A DNA stretch of 64,000 bases from Taishania pollutisoli (lineage in GTDB: Bacteria > Bacteroidota > Bacteroidia > Flavobacteriales_D > Crocinitomicaceae). Made by a program: the position numbers and the translations under genes. This document shows, piece after piece, positions 8,488-15,966 of the stretch (positions are counted from its first letter, which is position 1; each line of letters opens with the position of its first letter). The notes beneath the pieces are model-generated. The model did not search any database, was not told the DNA's origin, and was given only the letters and a program-made list of their open reading frames with translations. The DNA is taken from contig NZ_JACVEL010000006.1 in NCBI RefSeq assembly GCF_014518315.1, positions 62,001-126,000 of the forward strand. The letters are read 5' to 3'.

Positions 8488-10449
8488 ATGAAAATTTTTA
8501 TTTCTATTACTATTCTACTCTATTGTACTTCATTTTCAATCAGTCAGGAAAAAACAACCCTCCTTGAAGCGTCCGGTGAGATTCCCGGTTTTTTAAGCAA
8601 ACAAACACATGAAGCATACCTGATTCCTGATATTACTTCCTGGCAATACCTCAACAAGTTAGACAAGCAATCTGCTTTGGAATTAATCTACACCTCCAAC
8701 ATGATTGTGTTTGGGGATCCAGTTTCGGATTACTGTACGCAATTAATCCGTACAATAAGCGGGAACGCAATAAATGTATATACTGTCAGAAGCAATTCGA
8801 TCGGAACATTTTCCAATGAGCACGGCGATTTATTTATCACCACCGGACTGATCAGCCGGCTATCCGACGAATCTCAACTGGCATTTTTCTTATTGCGGGA
8901 GCTGGAACTCAGCCCATTCGACCATTCAGATCAACACTATAAAAATGCAGGAATCCTCACGCTTGAAAAGTTGATCTCACTTGTCGGAACTTACTCCAAT
9001 GAACAATTGGAGTCCGTCGAAAAAAAAGTCATTGACCAATTGACTTCCAAAGGATACGCTCAGCACAACTTGTTGTCTTCGTACGATATACTCCTGTATA
9101 AAGACGCACCGTTTCTGGAAAAACCGTTTGACTGGAATTACTTCAATCAAGGAAATGTATTTGTTCCCCAGGTCGAATACACGGCCGTTGTGAATCCCAA
9201 ACCACGGTTGTACGCTCCTGAAAAACAGTTCCCTGAAATTACCGCGCGAAAAAACAAGTGGGAAACAGGTACCTCCTCTTCCTCCGACCAGGTGTCATCC
9301 ATGTACCTGGTAAATGGTTCACTTTTTAATAAAATCGTTGAATGCGGGCGCATGGAGTCTGTAAACCTGCGGATCATGAACGCTGAATTCATTTCTGCAT
9401 TGTACGAAATTTACGTGTTGGAATCGTCCGGATTTTCAAATGAATACCTCCACACGATGAAGGTATTAGCCTGGTGGGGAGTGGCGAAAGATCGCAGTAA
9501 TGAAATTGAAAAAGTCGATTTTACAGAATACCAGGTATCGGATAATGATGGCGCTTATTTTTCAAGGTATATCAAACGACAACGTCCTTCTGCCATACTT
9601 GCATTTGGATTCAGGCACACCTACGACCAGTTGAAGAAATCGCCGGAATCGGTGCTGTATACAAACGTTCTGAAAGACCTCATCCGCTTGTCCCGTAAAC
9701 ACAATGAGTTTTCTTTGAATCAATTTTATACCGTAACCTATCAATCCGTCAGAAACAATAACGCCGGTTCATCTGTCAATGCAACCGATACATTGAAAAA
9801 CTACCACCTGTTTATGCTTCCTGACGTTGTATCAGATCCGGCAATAAAACGACTGTTCTCTGATTCATTGGCCGGTTCCACTACAAATTATGCAAACAAA
9901 CCGGTGGCATACAAACTCTTTTCTACCAATACGTACAAAAAAGGAAGGGCACAGAATCAGAAGCAACAGGCTAAAATTTCGATTGATCAGTTAAACAGTT
10001 CGTTAACGAAACACAATATTCGCATTGCTCATTCTAAGCAAATCTATACGCTCGATGACTATCAGCAGAAATACCAGATCAATTATACCTTTTTCCAACA
10101 ATATTACCACACGCGTTTCAACTCACCTGTGCTGCCAATCAAATCAACAGACATTGTCCGTCAGGCACTTTCTGATCAAAACGCCCTGCTCGGATTCGGA
10201 TTTTACAATCACGCATACCGACCGAAATTGAGGGGATTTCATTTAATCGGGTTGGTCGGGGTAACCCTTCCCTATGTATTGCCGGAACTTTTTTTCAGGG
10301 GACACAAAACACAGACGATCGTTTTCTTATTCAACGCAGAGACGGGGGAAATGGTTAATCACATCAACAGAAAATACAATGATTCATTTTCGAAGTACAA
10401 TCTGCATAATGACATTTTAAATACGACGCTAAATTTAGTTCATCCATGA
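8488..10449 (+). CDS. Exported M48-like protein with degenerate metal site
   Basis: Exported protein of 653 residues (signal peptide MKIFISITILLYCTSFSIS). Residues about 105-145 match the heart of M48 peptidases: SNEHGDLFITTGLISRLSDE, followed by QLAFFLLRELEL, where M48 enzymes have GHEIAH-type HExxH. Here the two zinc histidines are Arg137 and Leu141, so this copy should not bind zinc in the usual way. The remaining ~500 residues show no family I recognise. The stop codon overlaps the start of the next gene (ATGA), implying translational coupling to a beta-barrel protein. A TATATTTG box lies at 8449-8456. A non-catalytic chaperone or scaffold role at the outer membrane is inference. Confidence 0.6.
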   Translation: MKIFISITILLYCTSFSISQEKTTLLEASGEIPGFLSKQTHEAYLIPDITSWQYLNKLDKQSALELIYTSNMIVFGDPVSDYCTQLIRTISGNAINVYTVRSNSIGTFSNEHGDLFITTGLISRLSDESQLAFFLLRELELSPFDHSDQHYKNAGILTLEKLISLVGTYSNEQLESVEKKVIDQLTSKGYAQHNLLSSYDILLYKDAPFLEKPFDWNYFNQGNVFVPQVEYTAVVNPKPRLYAPEKQFPEITARKNKWETGTSSSSDQVSSMYLVNGSLFNKIVECGRMESVNLRIMNAEFISALYEIYVLESSGFSNEYLHTMKVLAWWGVAKDRSNEIEKVDFTEYQVSDNDGAYFSRYIKRQRPSAILAFGFRHTYDQLKKSPESVLYTNVLKDLIRLSRKHNEFSLNQFYTVTYQSVRNNNAGSSVNATDTLKNYHLFMLPDVVSDPAIKRLFSDSLAGSTTNYANKPVAYKLFSTNTYKKGRAQNQKQQAKISIDQLNSSLTKHNIRIAHSKQIYTLDDYQQKYQINYTFFQQYYHTRFNSPVLPIKSTDIVRQALSDQNALLGFGFYNHAYRPKLRGFHLIGLVGVTLPYVLPELFFRGHKTQTIVFLFNAETGEMVNHINRKYNDSFSKYNLHNDILNTTLNLVHP

Positions 10450-11264
10450 AATACTCACTTTTTATACTTCTGTTCATGCTGACACCGGCTATTTGTTTTA
10501 ATCAAAAGGGATTCTTATCTTCTAAAAACATGGTTGACCTGACGGTTCACGGAAATATCCCACTCTTGTCCGGAACGTTCAATGACGCCTATTATAAACG
10601 GAAAGGTGACCAGATGATCGCGGGAAAAGATTATATCAATTACGGGGTTGCAGTTGCATACAATCGAATTCTGACAAAACAATTCGGACTGGGAGTGGCA
10701 TTCTCCACAAAAGATTACCTCACCACCACGCCCTCTTTTTATACAAACATTTACCCGGTCAATCAGGCTGACAAGTCCGTTGATTCAATCCAATTAAAAA
10801 TGGAGGCGTTAAAGTTTCGGAATTATACAATTGGCCCTCAGTTTGAGTTTTCAACAAAACAAGGAATCCTTGGGATCGGATTTTCATACGACCTGGGATT
10901 GGGGGTAACAATTTCCACACTGATAAACGACCGGTACCATTACTCCATTAACGAACTATACGCTTACGGGGAAGAAGTTTCCGCATCCAACGACAGTCAA
11001 ATCGACTATTTTGACACACAATATAACTGGAAACCAATGTATGGGATCTCCCTGCAAACAGGTTTCAAATTCCGTATTCCGCTTTCAGAGCACTTTTCAT
11101 TTTATTCCGGGTTGCGGTACTCCGGGACATTCATGCTGAAAGGGAGTAACTACACCATATCGGATCGGATGGAATTACTGGACAACGAAGATTATTACTA
11201 TACAATCAGGCGAAAAAACTTAGTTGCAATCTCTCTGAATCTTGGTATAACCTGTCATTTTTAG
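10446..11264 (+). CDS. Outer-membrane beta-barrel protein
   Basis: Predicted outer-membrane protein of 272 residues. A signal peptide (residues 1-18, ending ICFNQ) precedes alternating hydrophobic/polar strands rich in Gly, Tyr and Phe, such as NYGVAVAYNRILTKQFGLGV, GIGFSYDLGLGVTIS and FSFYSGLRYSGTF. It ends with a strand finishing in Phe (NLVAISLNLGITCHF), which is typical for barrel assembly by BamA. Its ATG overlaps the stop codon of the M48-like gene by 4 bases, so the two are very likely made together. The specific function is unknown. Confidence 0.7.
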   Translation: MKYSLFILLFMLTPAICFNQKGFLSSKNMVDLTVHGNIPLLSGTFNDAYYKRKGDQMIAGKDYINYGVAVAYNRILTKQFGLGVAFSTKDYLTTTPSFYTNIYPVNQADKSVDSIQLKMEALKFRNYTIGPQFEFSTKQGILGIGFSYDLGLGVTISTLINDRYHYSINELYAYGEEVSASNDSQIDYFDTQYNWKPMYGISLQTGFKFRIPLSEHFSFYSGLRYSGTFMLKGSNYTISDRMELLDNEDYYYTIRRKNLVAISLNLGITCHF

Positions 11265-11273
11265 TTGCAATCC

Positions 11274-12416
11274 TTACTTAAACTTTGCCAGCAACACATC
11301 CAGGCTTCCATGGATGATCATTAATTTATCTGCGATCGCCTGCAATTTCGCAGCCGCCGCAGGGTCTATAACCGCATTTTCAAAAGTCATGGTAATTCCA
11401 CTGAAATCGGCATCAATGGCGTCTAACTGATTTTTAATTTTAGTAGCTTCATCCGGTATCACTTCAGAAATGAAGTCCAGTAAGAAGTAATCCGTGCCCC
11501 CATTTCCATTAAACAATGTTCCTCCGTCTAATGCATAGCGAATAGCCTGTATCTTCTTTTTTAAAATTGTTAACGTGTGATCTGAGTAATCACATATTTC
11601 AAGATGATGATTTTGCGTTGTCAACGGCAGCCGGATGTCTTTTTCTACAAGTTCGTCTTTAATAAACTGTTGCAAAGAGCCAACCATCAAAAACATGAAC
11701 GATTTACTGTCCATGTTTTTTACACTTCTTTCGTAATTTTCATCCACGTTTAACTCCTGAACAGTGATTGAGAACCGGTTCATGGACTCATCCAGAAATG
11801 ATCTCCTTCTGTTGACGTTTATTCCGCCTCCGCCGGTCACATAGTCTTTATAATCTCTGGTATTCCCGGGACCAGTAAGAGAAAGGTCTTCTCCCCACAG
11901 CAAGAACTCAAGAACATGAAAACCAATCGTACAATTTTGTTCTCCTCCAACCTGATGCAATGTATTCAGGAATTGAATCGTCGGGTAATTATCCACATCA
12001 TTAATAATCCCACCATTAGGGCTATCTTCCGCATAATCAACATACCGGTAGTTGATCGGATATACTTGTATCAACTGTTTCGTCGCATCATAACCGATGT
12101 CAACTGTTGCATAACCACGTGTATAAGGCCCAAGCAGAACGAACTGTTCATATGCCGTTTTCCATCTTTCTCTGCAGGCTTCCAGATAACTTTGACCCGA
12201 CAGACTATAAAACGCATTTGTATGAATCTTCAACTCACCGACCGCCGCCTGGAAGTTTTGCAGTAACATTCTTTGGGTTTTATAGTACGCCGGTTTCAGA
12301 CGTGAAACCTGGTACGTATACGCTGTTTGTTCATCTTGCTTCTTCTTACAGGAAGAACTCATAAAAAAGCTGGCAGTAGCAATTAAAACAAATGATATAA
12401 TTTGTCTCTTTTTCAT
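11274..12416 (-). CDS. Imelysin-family lipoprotein
   Basis: Surface or periplasmic lipoprotein of 380 residues. The signal ends in a lipobox SSSC with Cys23 as the lipidated residue. The imelysin signature GxHxxE is present as GFHVLE at residues 165-170, followed by FLLWGED, which is typical of the family. Imelysins (IrpA/ICMP-like) are linked to iron uptake; the motif is thought to bind metal. No TonB-dependent receptor lies nearby. The gene ends 9 bases from the converging barrel gene and lies 33 bases downstream of lnt on the same strand, so read-through from lnt is possible. Confidence 0.85.
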   Translation of the reverse strand: MKKRQIISFVLIATASFFMSSSCKKKQDEQTAYTYQVSRLKPAYYKTQRMLLQNFQAAVGELKIHTNAFYSLSGQSYLEACRERWKTAYEQFVLLGPYTRGYATVDIGYDATKQLIQVYPINYRYVDYAEDSPNGGIINDVDNYPTIQFLNTLHQVGGEQNCTIGFHVLEFLLWGEDLSLTGPGNTRDYKDYVTGGGGINVNRRRSFLDESMNRFSITVQELNVDENYERSVKNMDSKSFMFLMVGSLQQFIKDELVEKDIRLPLTTQNHHLEICDYSDHTLTILKKKIQAIRYALDGGTLFNGNGGTDYFLLDFISEVIPDEATKIKNQLDAIDADFSGITMTFENAVIDPAAAAKLQAIADKLMIIHGSLDVLLAKFK

Positions 12417-12448
12417 TTAATAGTATGGTTTATAGGACGCTCATCCGT

Positions 12449-14062
12449 TTAAACTGATTTTAATTTTTTCTGGCGCATCGTATTTCCAAAAATAGCAAAT
12501 AACAGGATGACAACAGAGGAAACAAATGCGACACGCCCCAGAATATCTCCTGTTCGCATGTACAATGTCTTCTTTTCATTTAAAAATACATTTCCTTTTA
12601 ATGCGGTAATTGTCCACCATTTAGAGGATTGGACAACATCTCCGCGTTGGTTGATGAATCCGCTTGTTCCTGTATTTGCAGAACGGGCTACAGATTTTCG
12701 GTTTTCAATTGCACGCAGTCGGGCGAAACTGAAATGTTGTTTGTATCCCGGTGTATCTCCCCACCATCCGTCATTCGTAATGATAAAAATGGCTTTGGAT
12801 CCCAAACGGGTTTGTCGTGCGGTGAACTCTCCGTAAATGGATTCATAGCAAATACTTGGCGTAAACGGAAAGAAACCGTTTGTTATATTTTTAGGTTGGG
12901 GCTCCACTCCCAGTGTTCCGGAAGTTCCTCCCAAATTAATTGACATGTCTTCCAGAAAAGGAAACCAGTGTGAAAAAGGCACTTTCTCTGCGCCCAGCAC
13001 CAATTTCGATTTATGGATAATTTTAGGTTGAATTTCATTGCCCATCAACAAAGAAGAATTATAAAACTCCACGAACCCCGTTCCTCCGTATGGATCTTTT
13101 TTAGCTGCCCTGGAAACCTTTTTTTCAAATCTTCGCTCTGTTGAAGCACCGATAAGCAATTGTGTATTTCCCCAGTTTTCCATGCGTTCTTTCAGGATTT
13201 CATAGCCCGGGTCATAGTTAATCACCGCTTCATCAAATGAAACAGGAATCGCTGTTTCAGGAGCTATAACCAGCTTTGTACGGTCTGTTATTGCATTGTC
13301 TGCAATATCTGCAATTCTGTACAACTGCTGAGCAGGTCCGATTGTCGTAAACTTTTGATAGGGATCAATATTGGGTTGCGTAACAACCACTTCTGCCGCG
13401 ATCCCTTCATCTTCTGCCACGCTGTACATCCATAAAGACATGGACAAAGGGAACAGAAATACAATGACCGGCACAGCAATGGCTTTCGGGTTTAATTTCC
13501 GGTTTTGTGATGCTGAGAGATAGTTCCTGATCAATTTAAAAATCAACAGATTGACTCCCAACACCCACAAACTTCCTCCCAATACACCAGTATATTCATA
13601 CCACTGAACCCATGATGGTGTGATGGAAAAAACATTTCCCATCGTCAGCCACGGCCATGAAAGTTCCCAGTGATAGTGTAAAAACTCAAACCCGATCCAA
13701 ACAGTAAGAAATGCAGCGTAACCAATCCTGCTTCCCAATCGCTTTTTGATGATGTGGAACAACAGAAAGGCAAGCGCCATCAACAAGGAGTTAAGCAAAA
13801 ACGCCATGATTGCCCCGTTCAGATCCGCATTCCAAATCCACCAGGTCGCCCCAATGTTATAGATAAGAAAAGTAAAGTATGATTGAATGAAAACTTTCCA
13901 GGATTTATAGCGCTGACTGCTAACCGTATCTTCGACCAGCAGAAGTGGAATCCATGCAAGGAAAATGACTGGTGTAAGGCTTCCTGTATAAGGAAAAGAA
14001 AGTACCATCAACACTCCGGACAGAATGCTGAAAAGATAGCGTTGAACACGTGTTAATCTCAT
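12449..14062 (-). CDS. lnt: Apolipoprotein N-acyltransferase
   Basis: Inner-membrane enzyme that adds the third acyl chain to lipoproteins. With the ATG at 14060-14062 the protein has 537 residues; an upstream TTG at 14071 would add three. Several transmembrane segments fill residues 1-210. The periplasmic nitrilase-like domain follows, with the expected triad: Glu269 in IAPETAIP, Lys353 in HKSKLVLGAEKVPF and Cys405 in PSICYESIYG. A perfect inverted repeat GAACAA-N6-TTGTTC at 14066-14083 lies right at the start region. The genome encodes several lipoproteins in this window that would be its substrates. Confidence 0.93.
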   Translation of the reverse strand: MRLTRVQRYLFSILSGVLMVLSFPYTGSLTPVIFLAWIPLLLVEDTVSSQRYKSWKVFIQSYFTFLIYNIGATWWIWNADLNGAIMAFLLNSLLMALAFLLFHIIKKRLGSRIGYAAFLTVWIGFEFLHYHWELSWPWLTMGNVFSITPSWVQWYEYTGVLGGSLWVLGVNLLIFKLIRNYLSASQNRKLNPKAIAVPVIVFLFPLSMSLWMYSVAEDEGIAAEVVVTQPNIDPYQKFTTIGPAQQLYRIADIADNAITDRTKLVIAPETAIPVSFDEAVINYDPGYEILKERMENWGNTQLLIGASTERRFEKKVSRAAKKDPYGGTGFVEFYNSSLLMGNEIQPKIIHKSKLVLGAEKVPFSHWFPFLEDMSINLGGTSGTLGVEPQPKNITNGFFPFTPSICYESIYGEFTARQTRLGSKAIFIITNDGWWGDTPGYKQHFSFARLRAIENRKSVARSANTGTSGFINQRGDVVQSSKWWTITALKGNVFLNEKKTLYMRTGDILGRVAFVSSVVILLFAIFGNTMRQKKLKSV

Positions 14063-14096
14063 AGTGAACAAATGTAATTGTTCTATTTATATTATC

Positions 14097-14633
14097 CTAT
14101 TTTTCTAACGCTTTCCTGACATTTAACAAACTCTTGTCCATAGAGCTGATCAACACACTTTCAAAATCATCCGAGAGAATCACAATATTGTAGGGAAACG
14201 GAAAATGGATATTCAGTTTCCAGGTTAATACCGTAGCATCTTTTTCCTCTTTGATCAAAAAATACTGATTGGATACGATATTATATGGAGAATCAACGAC
14301 AAATTCACTTTCAATCCGTTCCGGATATACCAGATTTGTCAAGGTTTGCGTCCCGGAACGAAGGTATGAGCTGTTACTTTTCCACTTGAATTGCGCCTGT
14401 TCCGTCCCGTCTTCTCCAACATACTGTTTCTCAGTTGTTTCATCCTGGTTGATCCATTCATTGTATTTTTCCTGGTTTTTGAGAAATTTCAGGCAGTTGT
14501 AAACATCAGAGGAACTACTTCTTATGCGCATTTCTTTCTGAAAGGAATATTCTTTTTTTGCAAATAGTAAAACCACCAACATCACCATTACGGACAAGGC
14601 CAATAACAGCAGAGATGATTTGAGCAGTTTCAT
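14097..14633 (-). CDS. SRPBCC-fold protein with N-terminal membrane anchor
   Basis: Protein of 178 residues with an N-terminal hydrophobic segment (LLKSSLLLLALSVMVMLVVL) and a following domain with the START/polyketide-cyclase-like (SRPBCC) pattern. The pattern includes RIRSSSSDVYNCLKFLKN, then NEWINQDE, and ATVLTWKLNIHFPFPYNI near the end. Such domains bind hydrophobic ligands in a deep cavity. No catalytic function can be assigned. The gene is 34 bases upstream of lnt on the same strand and may share its transcript. Confidence 0.6.
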   Translation of the reverse strand: MKLLKSSLLLLALSVMVMLVVLLFAKKEYSFQKEMRIRSSSSDVYNCLKFLKNQEKYNEWINQDETTEKQYVGEDGTEQAQFKWKSNSSYLRSGTQTLTNLVYPERIESEFVVDSPYNIVSNQYFLIKEEKDATVLTWKLNIHFPFPYNIVILSDDFESVLISSMDKSLLNVRKALEK

Positions 14634-14767
14634 GTAATTTTTCGTTTTAGTAAAACAAATGTAAAACGATCGTCCTTTCTGCCCGCTATCTTTTCGATTG
14701 TCCCTCTTATTTTTTAGATCAACACCCGAAAAATGTAGTTCAACATTACAGGCATTCTTCCGTAGAA

Positions 14768-15352
14768 CTAATTATTCTCCGGATTGAGCGGAAAATCAGC
14801 CAATAACCTGAATTTGGTTCCCTGCTGTGCCATGAGTTCTTTCCACAGGGCATCGGTATGTGTATCCATAATCTGTTCTATGGAGTGATTGGTAACAACA
14901 ATCCAGGAATTCTGTGTCAACTCTTCTGCTAATTGCTCCCCGCTCCATCCTGAATAGCCGATAAAAAACCGTACCTTTGATGCGTTCGCAGGATCCGATT
15001 TCAACCGTTCAATTATCGCTTCGAAATTTCCTCCGAAATACAGTTCTCCGGTAATTTGTTCGCTTCCTTCTATTTCCGAACCAAAAGAATGAATGTAGTA
15101 TAAATTTGTTTTATCTACCGGCCCTCCGATACTAACTCTTCCGGTATATGTTTCCAGGTCTTCATTCAATTCTTTCGCGCTCAGGTCAATGTAATTATTT
15201 AACACAAAGCCGAATGTCCCCTCCTCGTCGTGATTACAAATCAAAATAACGGAGCGTGTGAAATGCACATCCATTTCGAACGGATCAGAAAGTAATAAGG
15301 TTCCTTTGTGAGGAGTGTTGCTGTTTTTAAATGAAAAGTCCATCTTGTCCAT
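14768..15352 (-). CDS. YqgE/AlgH family protein
   Basis: Cytosolic protein of 194 residues of the UPF0301 (YqgE/AlgH) family. Family motifs are clear: KGTLLLSDPFEMDVHFTRSV, ICNHDEEGTFGFVLNN, VSIGGPVDKTNLYYIHS and FFIGYSGWSGEQLAEEL. AlgH was first linked to alginate regulation in Pseudomonas, but the molecular role of the family is not settled. It is separated by 134 bases from the SRPBCC gene. Either ATG (residue 1 or 4) could serve as the start. Confidence 0.9.
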   Translation of the reverse strand: MDKMDFSFKNSNTPHKGTLLLSDPFEMDVHFTRSVILICNHDEEGTFGFVLNNYIDLSAKELNEDLETYTGRVSIGGPVDKTNLYYIHSFGSEIEGSEQITGELYFGGNFEAIIERLKSDPANASKVRFFIGYSGWSGEQLAEELTQNSWIVVTNHSIEQIMDTHTDALWKELMAQQGTKFRLLADFPLNPENN

Positions 15353-15437
15353 GATAACGCGATCGTTGTCAAATATAGTTTTTTATCCCTAAAAACCTGT
15401 TTGACCGTCATTTTTTTAACCTTTTATTAAGGAATTA

Positions 15438-15453
15438 TTCATTCATAAATGAA
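15438..15453. promoter_or_regulatory. Inverted repeat ahead of the metal-efflux locus, candidate operator
   Basis: TTCATT-CATA-AATGAA is a perfect 6-4-6 inverted repeat. It lies 21 bases upstream of a TAATTTTG box (15475-15482) that matches the Bacteroidota -7 consensus, so it occupies the -33 position where a repressor or activator could act. No TTTG -33 element is visible. The ArsR-type regulator at 21664 is a possible ligand. Inference from position only. Confidence 0.3.
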
Positions 15454-15479
15454 CCAGAAATAATTTTTTCTTTTTAATT

Positions 15480-15875
15480 TTGCCTTTGTTGAGAACATAT
15501 ATTTCCATAGGATTCATTTGTATTTTTCTTTGTGCTTATACAGAATTGGGACAGATTATGAAGTTCCCGGTGCTGATCCATCACTACCTGGAACATGTTG
15601 AATTGAATCAAAACGAATCGTTTCTCAGTTTTCTGAATACACATTATCAGAAAGAGATCAATCACCCGGACGACCGGCACGGTGATCACCAACGATTGCC
15701 ATTCAAAACAAGTGATTGTCATTCTACGCATATTCCCGTCATTGTACCTCAGCCGGAATTCGGATTCTCCATACCGACAGCAATAGAGTTCAACACGATG
15801 AAGGTCTATCCGACCGAAGAGCATCACTCATTCGCTCATATAGAAACTATCTGGCAACCGCCACGTTTAGGTTAA
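15480..15875 (+). CDS. Histidine-rich small exported protein of the efflux locus
   Basis: Protein of up to 131 residues with an N-terminal hydrophobic segment (YISIGFICIFLCAY) acting as signal or anchor. It has 12 histidines, with clusters such as INHPDDRHGDHQ and EEHHSFAH. The motif TELGQIMKFPVLIHHYLEH recalls small hypothetical proteins found beside CusA/CzcA genes in other Bacteroidota, from memory. It probably buffers or delivers metal in the periplasm (inference). There is no ATG: TTG codons at 15480, 15486 and 15489 are the only plausible starts, and the -7 box overlaps the first of them. The pump gene follows after 91 bases. Confidence 0.65.
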   Translation: MPLLRTYISIGFICIFLCAYTELGQIMKFPVLIHHYLEHVELNQNESFLSFLNTHYQKEINHPDDRHGDHQRLPFKTSDCHSTHIPVIVPQPEFGFSIPTAIEFNTMKVYPTEEHHSFAHIETIWQPPRLG

Positions 15876-15888
15876 TCATTCCTGGCTG

Positions 15889-15924
15889 CACAACAAATTT
15901 GTTGTGTTAATTCTCGTGTACACG
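15889..15924. promoter_or_regulatory. Two perfect palindromes between the His-rich gene and the pump
   Basis: CACAACAAATTTGTTGTG (15889-15906) is a perfect 18-base palindrome, and CGTGTACACG (15915-15924) is a perfect 10-base one. Neither is followed by a T-run, so they do not look like terminators. They lie 43 bases before the pump gene and could be operators or a processing structure. Confidence 0.3.
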
Positions 15925-15966
15925 CTTTGCAATGTACCGCATGTGAAATGATTAACAGACACAATT

